From: Darksidea phi
Lineage: Eukaryota; Ascomycota; Dothideomycetes; Pleosporales; Lentitheciaceae
Direction of reading: 5' to 3'
DNA: 64,000 bases
NCBI GenBank assembly: GCA_030770425.1
Contig: JASJFT010000141.1
Span: forward strand, 53,378-117,377
The number at the start of each line of letters is the position of its first letter. Within the stretch, counting starts at the first letter, position 1. Both the position numbers and the translations under genes were made by a program. The notes beneath the pieces are model-generated. The model ran no database searches. It was not told where the DNA came from and saw nothing but the letters and a program-made list of their open reading frames with translations. Positions 11,584-22,040 of this stretch are shown one piece after another.

Positions 11584-13455
11584 GTGCGAAGGCTTGTCAT
11601 CGCATGTCTCATAACGGCCACAGTCGGATTCCTTGTCCATTCATTCGTCGTTCCTGCTACTTCGCCATCAGTTTTCTCATCACCAGCTCAGCTTCGACCC
11701 GAGGAAGACTATGTACTCGATTCTCGGTGGGATTACAGTGCTGCAAGCACGACCAGAGAATATCAATGGACCATAGCAGAACGTACCCTGGATCCCGATG
11801 GCGTCCGCAGGCCGATGATATTGATCAACAGCATGTTTCCGGGGCCGCTTATCGAATGTAATAAAGGTGACGAGATTGTAGTTCATATCAATAACCATAC
11901 AACTAACGCTACAGCGATTCATTAGTACGGTCTGTACCAGAACGGCACTAACTAGATAGATGGCACTGTCGGTATTACGCAGTGCCCGATTACACCTAGC
12001 CAATCCTTCACCTATAAATTCAATACGACCGGCCAGACTGGGACGTATTAGCACTACAGTTACATAGCAATACAGGCCTCGGATGGATTAGTTGGACCCC
12101 TTATCATTCACAGCAAAGAGAGCGATAAGCGAGCTCGCCAGGAAGTATCGTACGGAGAAGATCGTATAGTACTAGTCTTAGATTATTATTACGATCTTTT
12201 ATCCGGCCTTCTTACGTAATATCTCTCCCCTAGAAACGAAAATAATAAACCAGTCCCTTAATCCGCTCTAATCAACGGCCGAGGTATACGTAACTACTCC
12301 GAGCTTCCTAGTCGAAACTACGATACAACTAGAACTTCGAACGCTCTTTTCGACCCATCGATAGAATATAGTACGTACCTACGAATTATCAACATCGGCG
12401 CTCTCGTAGAGTTTCAGATCTAAATTAACGAACACGAGTTCTAAGTAGCCGAAATAGATAGCGTTATAGTCTATCTAGCGCCGTTTTACCACCTTAATAT
12501 TAGTCCCGCCCAGCGTTATACGATCAAGCTTAGCCCTCCTAATCTAAATAAGGGTATATATTAGATACGTATATATATAGTTACGTACTACTTTATATAT
12601 AAAGAGCCCGAGCTAAAAGAGGAGATACGCGCCGCGATTAGATACTAGAGTTATAGTAGCTAGTCCGAGCCGGAAAGTAAAGACTAGCCCAAAATCATCG
12701 AAGTTAAATACCGCGACCTTAATACTAGTACTTTAGAGCCTATAAAAATTAAATCTATACCAGAAAAAGCAGACGACCTAATCCGCCTCCGCTCGAGTTT
12801 CCAGATTCGCGACTGGAGACTTAGCAGAGGATACCTCAATGACAGCTCCTATCGCGCCAACCTTACGCATCCGTCTCTCAACACCCTCGTCTCCGGCTTT
12901 GCGCGGAAGGAAGAGCGTCTCATAGGCACGCTCGAAAAGGAGAGCGGGTTTAATACCGATATCTTCGACCCCAAAATATCGCTCGTCTTCCAAACTATAG
13001 GCATCCGCACCATCGACATTCTAATCTAAAACTTCGACGACGGAAACCACCCTTTCTACCTACACGGCTACACCTTCTTCGTCCTTACATCCGGCCATGA
13101 GTACCCGCCAGACGATCTCTATAACCATCTCAACCTGACAAATCCGCTGCGCAGGGACACTGTAGGCGTCGAGGCGTTCGGCTGGACGCTGATCCATTTT
13201 GTTGCCGATAACCCCGGGATTTTCGCGCTCTATTGCCATATTGGCTGGCATAATGAGGCGGGGCTTGCAATACAGTTTCTTACCCGTGCGGATGAAGTGG
13301 CGACGTGGGCGTTGCCGCGTGATGTGGAGCAGTTGTGTGCGGCGGGGGGAATTGAGAAGGGTGCTGGGCCTAGGGATGAACAGTGGGTTGGGTCTTGGAT
13401 TAGTAGATGTTTAGACAGCTATGTACGATTTATGGAAGCTTGTAAAAGATTTTAG
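11584..13455 (+). pseudogene. Multicopper oxidase (laccase-like) destroyed by RIP-type mutations
   Basis: One reading frame runs about 620 codons with no indel but 12 in-frame stops: 11923, 11953, 12049, 12217, 12259, 12421, 12442, 12562, 12646, 12661, 12685 and 13027. All are TAG or TAA, none TGA. Around them the laccase pattern is plain: WTIAERTLDPDGVRRPMILI, a copper-site 1 region where HWHG now reads H-stop-HG, a TYW-region stop, HPFYLHGY for HPFHLHGH, and LYCHIGWH for the usual HCHIGWH. The Trp to stop, Gln to stop and His to Tyr changes are the products of CpA to TpA transitions on one or other strand. The N-terminus has a hydrophobic helix after basic residues, suggesting a membrane-anchored or secreted enzyme. 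The original start is lost or altered: 11584 is GTG, and an out-of-frame ATG lies at 11580. The gene cannot make an oxidase now. Confidence 0.88.
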
Positions 13456-13935
13456 TTGGCAACGGCCATGCCGCAATAATTGACAGGTGCGCGAGATGGA
13501 GCGAAGTGTTATTAGTCCTTAACTTCAATGTTGTCTTCGACATTTGCGCTAGTAAGCGTCAACTTCACACATGCAAGGATTAAAACCCTATTCAACCTTC
13601 TTTTTCAGTTACTGTAAGCCTTATGCTTGTCAACTTGTGCATTATTCAACACTAGACTAATGTGGACTTGTATCCACGCACCTAAAGGATGGCGGTACCG
13701 GAAGTACCATGCACGTGCTGTGGTGTTCTCGCTTAGTTGAAGAATCGGCTGCGCCACATCTGAACTTCTCTTCTAGGCTCCCACTGCACCAACACGGATA
13801 AGTATTGCGATCCTCCTTCGTCGTACACTTCCTTTCTTTCTCATTTCCAACTTGCTTGTATTAAAAACTACACACCAGTCCATTCACCTTGACTGAAGGC
13901 TCATCCACCCTTATTCCATCCCGCCTCAACTCAGC
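13456..13935. other. Intergenic, promoter side of ankyrin gene
   Basis: About 480 bp without a gene. A pyrimidine-rich stretch (about 13805-13860) lies just upstream of the next gene, as is common in fungal 5' untranslated regions. Confidence 0.5.
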
Positions 13936-14541
13936 ATGTCCTCTAGACCCACACCACAGCTCGAAATACCCACACCCAAGCGCCTTATTGACGCCCTCCA
14001 CAAACGCGTTCCTGGCCGCTTCGCCACCGCAGAAAAGCTCTTGGAACAAGGTGCAAATATCAACGGTCTCTCAGAGAACCGCGAACGCGGCAGGTACATG
14101 GCAAGCGGTCCTGTCCGGCCACTCGACTCCGTCACCGCCGTGTACGATGCTGCCAAACGCGGCGATTATAAAGCTGTCGCTTTCCTCATCGAAGGAGGCG
14201 CAGACGTGTACAAGCGAATCCGCACGTGCATGTCTCCCAGTCCGATCGTCGTCACCCGGCCGCATAACGAGGTTGAAACGTTGCGCGGACTCGATGCGAT
14301 GCGGACCAGCAAGGAGCCCAGGATTGTCGGATTAACGGAAAGGTTGTACGGGTTTGAAACGAGAGAAGAGCATGTGCGGCGGCGGGATGCATTTGACAAC
14401 GTTCGGGCGTATTATCCGCGACGTAATGTGAATGGAATTTCGCAGCTCCATAAGCCATCTATTCCCAGAGTAAAGAGCGTGCTAAATTCACGGCGAAGGC
14501 CGAATCCTCAGCAGCGCTATAACCTGCGAACAAGAAAATGA
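13936..14541 (+). CDS. Small ankyrin-repeat-like protein
   Basis: A single-exon protein of 201 aa. Two ankyrin-like helices are visible: AEKLLEQGANINGL (about residues 31-44) and AVYDAAKRGDYKAVAFLIEGGADVY (about 68-92), each ending in the G-A-D/N-V/I turn typical of the repeat. The C-terminal third is basic and arginine-rich (SRRRPNPQQRYNLRTRK) and could bind nucleic acid or act as a nuclear signal; that is inference. Two repeats are fewer than a stable ankyrin domain usually has, so this may be a fragment or a lineage-specific small protein. No partner is suggested by its neighbours. Codon use looks normal and there are no lesions. Confidence 0.6.
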   Translation: MSSRPTPQLEIPTPKRLIDALHKRVPGRFATAEKLLEQGANINGLSENRERGRYMASGPVRPLDSVTAVYDAAKRGDYKAVAFLIEGGADVYKRIRTCMSPSPIVVTRPHNEVETLRGLDAMRTSKEPRIVGLTERLYGFETREEHVRRRDAFDNVRAYYPRRNVNGISQLHKPSIPRVKSVLNSRRRPNPQQRYNLRTRK

Positions 14542-15340
14542 ATAGCACAGAGAGTTCATCAGCCAATTTCAAAGAAAAATGGACCCCCGGACCCGCCTGG
14601 TATTTATCATCTGGGTCTGTTTTCTATCAACAGCATCCCCATTTTTGTTGGCCTGCCATTCCCCAAGTTAAACCTAGGACCACAGGAGAATATAGTGCAT
14701 CCAATTAAGGTCGTCGATGAACGTCGGCGATCTGCTGTTTCTCCGCTTGGAATGTACGGGAAATCATTTTCCCATAATACCGTACTGCCATGAGTACTTC
14801 TCATAACGTCTGCGACGGTGTATTTCACGAGCCTCAATCCCTCTCGGTATTGGGTTCCATTTCCCAAAACATATTACGCGCGGCTGCAAACACGGTAGTT
14901 GTGCGGGACGACAAGGGCAAGAGCGTGAGTTATGAGTATGCGGAGTTACAGTGGAGTGAGGACGACGGAAGTGTGTGTAAGTTGTAATGTTTTGAAGGGA
15001 GAGGTTTGTAATTGAGGGTCGGGTTGATTATTGTACGTGTCACTTCAGTTGCTGAGCTAGATTCTTAATAATGGAGCGATATGACACGGCATATTGTGGA
15101 GAATTTACGGCTCTAGGGCGTCTGGAGTTCAGTCTATTTCATTTGGCTTTGTACAGGGCCGCCGGGGCCATGCAAGAGGGTATATTCCCATCCCATACTA
15201 TCCCAGCTCCCATGCAGCCGCACAGCGGCCTCACCCACCCGTTCCAACACTCTTTCAATCTTACAACCGCGCAATCGTCTAACTTCCCAACCTCCAATCC
15301 ATCCAAAACTCAGTCTACGCCACCAGGATGACACCAACCT
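14542..15340. other. Intergenic
   Basis: About 800 bp in which I see no credible gene, RNA or repeat. Short open frames here lack family resemblance. Confidence 0.5.
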
Positions 15341-15344
15341 TCCC

Positions 15345-16033
15345 CGAGACCTCAACTTCCCCTAACACCCCACCCCACTCCACCCTTACCGCTTCTCCCT
15401 CTCCCTCTCCGCATGCTTCCGTCCGCCATAGCCCCCAATCAACAACCCCGCCGCAGTCCCCATTCCCGGAAAAATCAAATCGCCGACCAGCCCGCCAACG
15501 CCTGCGCCCAGAAACGTCGCGCGATCCCTGTGCTCCTTGCGCTCGGAGGAGTGGTGATGGCGGTGACGCGAGCGCGGCACGTCACGCTCGCGGTCTCGGT
15601 CGTCGAAGGACGAGGCGCGGTGGCGGGAGTGAGAATGAGAGGAGTGGGAGTTGGTATGGGAGGGAGTGTGATGAACGGTGTTTCCGGCGGCGGTGGCGTG
15701 ACCGCGAAGGTTCGGGCTCGCTGTCTGACGAGGAGGAGCGCGCGAGGGCGTCGCTGTCGCTGTCGCCGGAAGAAGAAGAGTCGGGGAGGGCGAAGCGTAC
15801 GCGCGGGGGCTGCGAGTGGCTTCTTTGCTTGGTCGCGGGGACGCCTAGATAGCTCGATTGCGGCTGGAATTGCTGTTGGGATTGTGCCGGCGGAGTTAGG
15901 CCGTGTTGCAGTGGGTATGCTGGGTAGCCTTGTCGAGGGTGCTGGTAGGGGGGAAAAGGCTGCTGTTGGGGCTGGGAGGCATTGCCGTGCAGGATTTGTG
16001 GGGGCGACGGATGTGCTGAATCTCCTCATCGAA
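15345..16033 (-). CDS. Pro/Gln-rich, His/Arg/Ser-rich glycine-zipper protein with a frame break
   Basis: On the minus strand, a Gln/Pro/Tyr-rich segment (from about 16030) leads into a Ser/Asp stretch and an SRSRHRRRKHRSSHS tail. One frame over, the text continues with His/Ser-Arg repeats, DDRDRERD and RATFLGAGVGGLVGD, a glycine-zipper helix followed by GTAAGLLIGGYGGRKHAE. This order (low-complexity N-terminus, charged linker, glycine zipper) is common in uncharacterised fungal proteins. The switch between frames lies at about 15650-15700. No GT..AG pair there restores it, so I infer a one- or two-base lesion or an assembly error. The upstream boundary is a probable splice acceptor near 16030 and the first exon is not located. 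The function is unknown; the glycine zipper suggests membrane association. Confidence 0.45.
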
Positions 16034-16064
16034 CGGAGTCCTGAAGCGTTCTGTTGAGCAGACA
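16018..16064 (+). repeat. 47-bp dispersed repeat, GC-normal copy
   Basis: Matches 2792-2838 with nine differences, eight of which read as C-to-T or G-to-A in the copy at 2.8 kb. It overlaps the 5' edge of the glycine-zipper coding region. Confidence 0.6.
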
Positions 16065-16418
16065 GCCGTGACAAACTCGACTACCATCTCCTCATCCACC
16101 ACCGGCTGACGCCTCCTGGAAGCACTGATAAACGATGGAATCCTGCTCCTCTCGATAGTCCTCCCCCCTCCCCCCGCTTCCTCAGAATCAGATCCCCAAC
16201 CAAATCCCGATCCCGTCTCTTTCTACCGACCCAGAAAAAGCTGCAAATGGAACGTCCAATGCCCGCAAGTCGCTCCTAGCGCCCCTCCGCCCTCTCTCTA
16301 TGCTTCCTTTCCCGCGCCTGCTTGCGTGTGCGCTCGTCCTCGGACAGACACTCGTTCTCCTTCTTGTATTTCAGAAGCGGTGAAGAGAAGCGCCTCCGGG
16401 CCGCCTTGAACATCATCA

Positions 16419-16993
16419 TCACTTTGCTCCGCCACCGCCGTCGCCGCCGCACCGCGTACAGCCGCCACTACCAGAGCCAGCGCAACCTGGGGTTGTACGT
16501 GTGCCAGTTGTAGCGGTTGAGTAGGGCGCGTACTTGTCGTCGTCGTCGTCAATGCCTTTGTCGCTTTTTACACTGCGTATCCTGATATCCTTCGCCTGAT
16601 CACTGATAACATGGTTGATGATCTTGGTCATCTCCTTTCGCTTGCAGTGGCTCTCATACGCCAAAATTAGCATCTAAGTATCAACTGTCAGAATGATAGG
16701 CATAGAAGCGCTTGAAGGGACTGGAAGTAACGGACAAATAAAGCAACGGTTTTGGTGCTGTTCATATCCTTGATGCCTGGTAGATCTGCCCAGGAGAACC
16801 TGGAGGGTACCACTGGCTCGGGTTCGTATATCTTTGCTTCCGGGATCATATACCGGTTTGAGTAGGGAAGGAGCTGAAGTTTATAGTCAGTAGCTGATAT
16901 CATCTGCCTAGTCGAAAAGGAGTTAATACCGTCGTGCCGGTTGGTGGCCATGATTTCATCTTGAACCCCAATAGTGAGAAACAAGTCCTGCAT
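16419..16993 (-). CDS. Unknown two-exon protein
   Basis: ATG at 16993; exon 1 16993-16736, exon 2 16673-16419. A 62-bp intron with CTGAC near its 3' end joins them in frame to 170 aa. The first exon contains MQDLFLTIGVQDEIM and EPEPVVPSRFSWADLPGIKD. The second contains a hydrophobic start (LFMLILAYESH), basic text, a run of five Asp, and a C-terminal Gly/Cys-rich tail (CTRCGGDGGGG). I do not recognise the family. Amino-acid composition and clean splicing favour a real gene, but the simple-sequence tail and the absence of a known domain keep confidence moderate. It lies head-to-tail with the glycine-zipper gene on the same strand. Confidence 0.42.
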
Positions 16994-18054
16994 CACGCAT
17001 CATTAGCCAAGTCCAGGCGTGGTCGGCTGATGCAGAGGGTTTACCGATAGCTACTGCTCGTTGCTCGCTGGAATATGGATCCATCAACACTGGAAGTTTC
17101 GCGAGGCTTCATTCGGCCTTGGAGTCATAGATCACCGTGTGTACACTTGGTGTCTTCAAGTCCCCTCGAGGGTAAACTCTGTGCGGGGACTCCCCCTTCG
17201 AGTTTAGCGCAGCCCCTCGCTTATCTATATTGGGCATCGCTCCTCGCGCTGTTAGCCCGCCGCTTTTATCGTCCATAAAGTATCCCCTCCTTCTGTTCTA
17301 AGCAGCGACGGATCATGTTACACTGGTAGAGGTCAAGATTGTTGGTCTGTGAAGCTTGTCCTTGATAAAGATTACAAGGGGCAAATGGGCGGCGATTCTT
17401 CAGCTCTTACGAGGGGGAGTCATGAACGGGCTGACCCGAGGGTTTTTCCGAGCGCCACCGAGTGCTCACGCTATACCATTTTCTATATATATTACACGCA
17501 AAATCATATTCTATTCTCATCTACTTGTAGAGTATTATGGAGGAATAGCGCGGAATTTCGTAGCAAAACGCTTATAAAATAAGGTATTTGATTCTCGCAG
17601 CTCATATGCACGGGCCTTTGCCACAGAACAGCGGGACAGGCCGTTCATGGGACCCCCTTGTACTCGAGCGCCAGGTTCTGCTCGCTTCCGTGTGGCCTAT
17701 GAGAGACGCTCCCATGCGCCGAGCTGAGCCTTGGGATACGAACGTTATTGCCTTGCTGCAGGATCAATGCAGGGCTATCGCGCGGGCGGGCCTTTGCCCA
17801 ATATTTTTGGAGCGCGAAGGAGATTTCCGCCGTCTTAAATCTCGCGTAGCTTGAGCCACCATTTTAATGGGGTCTAGCGATTTTGGAGTGAGACCACCTG
17901 GGCAAAATCGCACTGCTCTACATGCGAGATGAAGGGTCAACTCGTATTAAACCTTAATATTCAATAGTATTGCATGCGGTGTAACGTACGGCATCAGCTC
18001 CCCAATTCTTGACAAGCTTAGTTTGGCAGGTGCGCCTGGGCGATTTCCATTTCC
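16994..18054. other. Intergenic, about 1 kb
   Basis: No supported gene; short frames at 17349-17582 and 17588-17854 show no family features. It becomes the promoter region of the But2-like gene at its right end. Confidence 0.5.
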
Positions 18055-18060
18055 TATAAA
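18055..18060 (+). promoter_or_regulatory. TATA box of the But2-like gene
   Basis: TATAAA about 120 bp upstream of the ATG at 18180, followed by a pyrimidine-rich leader, as expected for a strongly regulated fungal gene for a secreted protein. Confidence 0.5.
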
Positions 18061-18179
18061 GTCGTCTCGAACTTCTTTGGACTTCGTGTTTTCACTTAGC
18101 TACACGCTGGTTTCTTTCCCTTCTGAACATTCTAACAGCTTCTTTGAGTTTCTAAAGTACTACTACTATCATCATCAAG

Positions 18180-18776
18180 ATGAAGTCCTTCGCTCTCTTC
18201 GCCACGCTCGTTTCCTTTGTCGTAGCCGCCCCTGCAGCCAAGCAATGCCCTACGATCCCCCTCATAGCCCCGACAGGCCAACTGCCACCGGGCACCCTTA
18301 ACCCGACCTTCCTGTTGCCCGTCTCCCAAAAGAAGCCCGACAAGGCGTTCCCAGCCGGCCAGTCAGCAATAGTCACGCCCCACGACAAATGCACACTTAC
18401 CCGATTCGACATTCCTGCATCCGCTCAGAATAAAACCTGCAGCCTAGTGCTTTTCCTCGGCGGTTGCAATGGAGAACAGAAGGAGAAGGGACCCGGAAAC
18501 ATCATCTTCCAAGGCAACACCGGTGTGAGATTCCCAGTTCCTGGGCAAACGACGTGGAACAACCAGCCCTCTCTGAATCCCCCCTTTACGGATGCGCCAC
18601 TGATCCAGCTTGGCAACGCATACCGTCTCGGCGGCGGCCCGTGTGACTACACGCCTGGTCAGCCCTTTACCAGCGTCGGCGGTAGCATCTGCAGCAACGA
18701 TACCACACTCTCGTTTACCGAAACCAACGGCGGGAATGGGAAGTGCCCGGTAGGCTTTCACATCATCATCTCATAG
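18180..18776 (+). CDS. Secreted But2-like protein
   Basis: A single-exon protein of 198 aa. Residues 1-17 (MKSFALFATLVSFVVAA) form a signal peptide with a likely cut before PAAKQ. The mature part carries HDKCTLTRFDIPASAQNKTCSLVLF, then FQGNTGVRFPVPGQTTWNNQPS, then PCDYTPGQPFTSVGGSIC and a C-terminal NGKCPVGFHIIIS. The spacing of CTLTRFDIP, a NKTC N-glycosylation/cysteine site and a final hydrophobic strand resembles the ubiquitin-3-binding But2 C-terminal domain family, found in fungal secreted and wall proteins of unclear function. Cysteines pair up plausibly, as in an extracellular fold. Family assignment is from memory of the pattern and is not certain; secretion is well supported. Confidence 0.75.
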   Translation: MKSFALFATLVSFVVAAPAAKQCPTIPLIAPTGQLPPGTLNPTFLLPVSQKKPDKAFPAGQSAIVTPHDKCTLTRFDIPASAQNKTCSLVLFLGGCNGEQKEKGPGNIIFQGNTGVRFPVPGQTTWNNQPSLNPPFTDAPLIQLGNAYRLGGGPCDYTPGQPFTSVGGSICSNDTTLSFTETNGGNGKCPVGFHIIIS

Positions 18777-19175
18777 AGAGAGAGGTACGATGACCCCGAC
18801 GAACTTTTAAGGACGAAGACCTAATACCTTCAGTAATTAGAGATGGGATGCGGAGAATTAAGCTCGACTGAGCTTCGTTGGGGAACCTTTCTTGATCTTG
18901 GAGGCATGGAACGAGATAGCGTGAGGCAGTGTAGGAGCTAGATTTTCACCTAATAATAGTTAATGGGGTCGTAGTGGCTAGCTCACACACCAGATCAGAT
19001 CACATGACTGCTCCTGGCTGCTACGCCTCATTCTGTTCTATATAAGCTGCTCTCATACAGAGCTTTCACAATCAACCGCAGTTTTCACTTCTTTCCCTCA
19101 CAGTTCTCACTTCTTTCCCTCAGTGATTCACTTCTTTCCCTCACAGTGATTCACTCTGAACCCTCACAGTGATAG
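18777..19175 (+). promoter_or_regulatory. Orphan TATA promoter with CT-rich tandem repeat
   Basis: A CTATATAAGC element lies at 19038-19047 and is followed at 19081-19170 by three to four imperfect copies of TTCACTTCTTTCCCTCA, a leader-like pyrimidine repeat. No open frame follows; dispersed repeat A begins shortly after. It looks like a promoter and 5' leader separated from their gene by transposon DNA. Confidence 0.4.
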
Positions 19176-19199
19176 AAAGCGACAACAAAGAACCTCCCA

Positions 19200-20030
19200 A
19201 AAACGGGTTAACAGTCGCTGGATATAGAGTTACTACAGTAATTTCCCACCTCCAGAGCTTTGATACTTATTGTGCCACTCATCTTGGAAATTGTGCATAG
19301 ACCCGATAACGTGCATCCACGCGTAACGGAACAAACGCCGTAACGGAAAAGTTCGTCGGTACTTTGACTTTGCAGCAACAGCGAGCGTGCGCACACCGTG
19401 ATTTTCGTGATACTGCCCCGTAATGATATACTTAGACGTCTTCTACGCCCCCGTAACTGTAGTAATGCGAAAAAGACACTTGGGTAGACGCTTGCCCGCC
19501 TAATTCGCGAAGAGCCGGTTTTTATAGCGAAAACAAACCTCGTCCCTATAGGGCCGCCGCTGTACTTGTACTACTATCGTAACTTGTCGAATGAGTAGCA
19601 GCCATTGCGTCGTCAAACTCGCGGGATAACCGAAACAGGTGATACTAGTATTACCCATTCTTCCGTAAACGGGAATTGGAAAGCGGAGCGAGTTAGAAGT
19701 AGGCCTAATACTAAGCCTAATACTAAGCCCTATATAGGCTAGCTACTAAGTTTGATACTAAGCTTAATAGTAGCCAGCTACTCAGCTCGATATCAGCCAG
19801 CTATTGAGCTAGCTACTGAGCTCGATATATGCCAGCTCGATATTTCCAGACCCGTATGTACGCTCGTACCTCGCTCCGCAATAAAAAGGTATTTCGTCCC
19901 GAATACCTTGAAACGTAAGAAGGTTGTTGGTGCAGTCATTACCTAAGGCTCACATCACGGCATGACTGCGAGGGTAACGGCCCGAGCCTTATGAGAGAGG
20001 GCGTGGCGTGCGCCATGATGTTGAGCGGTA
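19200..20030 (+). repeat. Dispersed repeat A, copy 1 (split by minisatellite)
   Basis: Contains a block with CCACGCGTAACGGAACAAACG (19316-19336), a block starting TCGAATGAGTAGCAGCC (from 19586) and a block with ATTTCGTCCCGAATACCTTG (near 19890-19910). The same blocks occur inverted at 21490-21740 and direct at 25090-25335. In copy 3 the last two blocks are contiguous; here about 240 bp containing a 23-bp minisatellite separate them. Confidence 0.7.
19690..19850 (+). repeat. 23-bp minisatellite, short array
   Basis: Degenerate tandem units built on CTACTGAGCTCGATATCAG and AGCCTAATACTA variants, the same family as the large array at 60.8-61.6 kb. Confidence 0.65.
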
Positions 20031-20674
20031 GCGCCTCAGCCAATTCGACTCTGAATCTGTCTCCGATCTCGACAACTCTATTTACACGCCTGCTACAACC
20101 TCTGCGAATAACGTTGCCGTAGACCTCGTAGCAACTCGGGACACATCCAGCGGTGTCCCGTCGCACGGTTTCACCGTTATTATCCGCTCTGTCTCGTCGG
20201 GGTATGTAATTACACTGCTTGACGGGTAGGTTATGCTGCCCCCCCTCCCGGGGGCCGTGGCTCTATCCACTGGTGTTGTGTAGAAACCGAAGGCTGGATT
20301 GGTTTCCGAAATCGCATCTCGAATAAGGTTCTGTGTCACGATGGAGGGAACGGAAGACTAAAGTGCTCGGCAGAACAACATGATAAATGGAGGCACTTTA
20401 CCATCACTCTGGTGCCAAAGGGAAATTTTTTGTTGATATCAGCCGAATTGCTCAGCTATCCTGTTGGTGCCTAGGGGGAAGAGGTAAGGCGGTTCTCTAG
20501 TACTAATTATTCCATCGGGTAACTAGTACTGATTTCCTTCCAACGAAGGGATATCTTTAAGAAAATCCTAGTAAAGAACGACTAATTATACTAGAAATTG
20601 AAGAGGGATTAGATTCTCCTAGTACTAGAATCTAATATAGAGGTGGAAAGTATATAAACCCTCTTCGATTTAAT

Positions 20675-20757
20675 ATACCTTTGTGGTGAGGAAGGGAATC
20701 GAGACCCTGATCTTTCAGATCGAGGCTAGATCATATACCATCAGACCAAGGTATCCT
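20675..20757 (-). other. tRNA-like segment
   Basis: Read on the minus strand, TTGGTCTGATGGTATATGATC resembles a tRNA D-arm with box A, and GGGTCTCGATTCCC resembles a T-arm with box B carrying one extra base. A hairpin between them would present GAA as anticodon. The expected acceptor stem does not pair well, so this is at best a decayed tRNA or the head of a tRNA-derived SINE. Confidence 0.25.
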
Positions 20758-21489
20758 AGGATCAGAAGGGGGAAGTACCGGAAGGGGGTTTGCCAGGCCC
20801 CCAGCCCTATGCGACACTTCTCCTTTCTTCTCCAGGATCCAAAGGTACCTCTGATAGATCTTGCTTCGATCCGAAGAGATTTCCTAGCGCGGTCCACCCG
20901 CGGGCGCAGCCCCACCAAGGGAGGTTATATCATGCAGATGTTAGACTGGTGGACACTTCGACCCATAGTAATCAATGAAGAAAAAGGGCTGTAGAAGCTA
21001 GGGAGGACTGGAAATAAGTATTCTGAGGGAATCGTCTGGGAATTTATTAACATTGAATAGGAGTAAAAATTGGCGTGCGGCGCCGCCCTCTGGTTGCGTG
21101 GCTGCGACGGAAGTCATGGGGCTATGGATCGATGATATGTATAGCGGCGGACGAGTTTCGAAATGGCTTTTGAGACGGTTCCGCGGGCACTCGTGGGGTC
21201 GCGAGATGGGTAACGTCGCAGGTTGAAGAGCGAGCTGCGTAGTTGGGTAGAACAATTAATGAGACTATGGAGGATAGAATATAACGCTCCGCTGATAAAG
21301 AATTTTATAGCACGTTGAGCAGGTAGTAGGTTACGATTCTAGCTACTCTCGAGTCTGGTAGACTACTATTACTACTACTTAATATTATGGTACCCGCTAC
21401 GCCCTCTTTTATAAGGCTCGCGCCGTTACCCCCGTAGTTATGCCGTAACACCTTAGGTAAATACAGGTAATAAATACAATTAATAATCT

Positions 21490-22040
21490 TCTTGCGTTTT
21501 AAGGTTTTCGGGACGAAATGCCTTTTTGTGTCACCTGTGGGGTTATTCCGCGAGTTTGACGACGCGATGGCTGCTACTCATTCGATACGTAGGATTATAG
21601 CGCTTTAGAAATAGTCTAAGCATGAACCCTAAGGTGGATATAGTAAAATTCAAGACGCGTGGAGAAGTTCTGTGGCTTTGAAACAGAAGTACCTATCCGT
21701 TACGGCGGTTGTTCCGTTACGCGTGGATGGGCGTTATATATTTGCTCCAGAATTTCCACGATAGTCCAATTAATATTAGTAGCTCCTATATAGACTTTCT
21801 CGATGCGTGTTGAGGGATATGTAGTAAGGAAGCTGGCTGCGTACAGGAGATGGATGTAGTGAGTAGGATGTGTGACAGAAGTCAAGAGGAAGGCGATTTT
21901 TATACTGTAGGCGGTAGTGTGGGTGTACTGACTCTTCGCTACCGCTGTTGGAGTCTCCCAACGTTCTACTTAGTAATTCTAACGCTTATCCCTTTTCGTC
22001 GTCTATTGACATTCGAGATATTACCTTGTTGGTCGTGAGC
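21490..22040 (-). repeat. Dispersed repeat A, copy 2 (inverted)
   Basis: On the minus strand it carries the CGTAACGGAACAACCGCCG block, the TCGAATGAGTAGCAGCC block and the ATTTCGTCCCGAAAACCTT block in the same order as copies 1 and 3. It continues upstream into text with TACAGTATAAAAATCG, also found at 25.5 kb. Confidence 0.65.

Noticed and set aside
7831..13455. Secondary-metabolite cluster (P450, phosphatase, oxidase)
   Set aside because: No backbone enzyme, transporter or regulator is present, the phosphatase is a nutrient-type enzyme and the oxidase is dead.
15328..16057. Plus-strand Arg/Ala-rich frames
   Set aside because: Antisense of the low-complexity glycine-zipper gene; no motif supports them.
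20683..20994. A 103-codon plus-strand protein
   Set aside because: It overlaps the tRNA-like segment in repeat-rich DNA and has no domain, leader or plausible composition.
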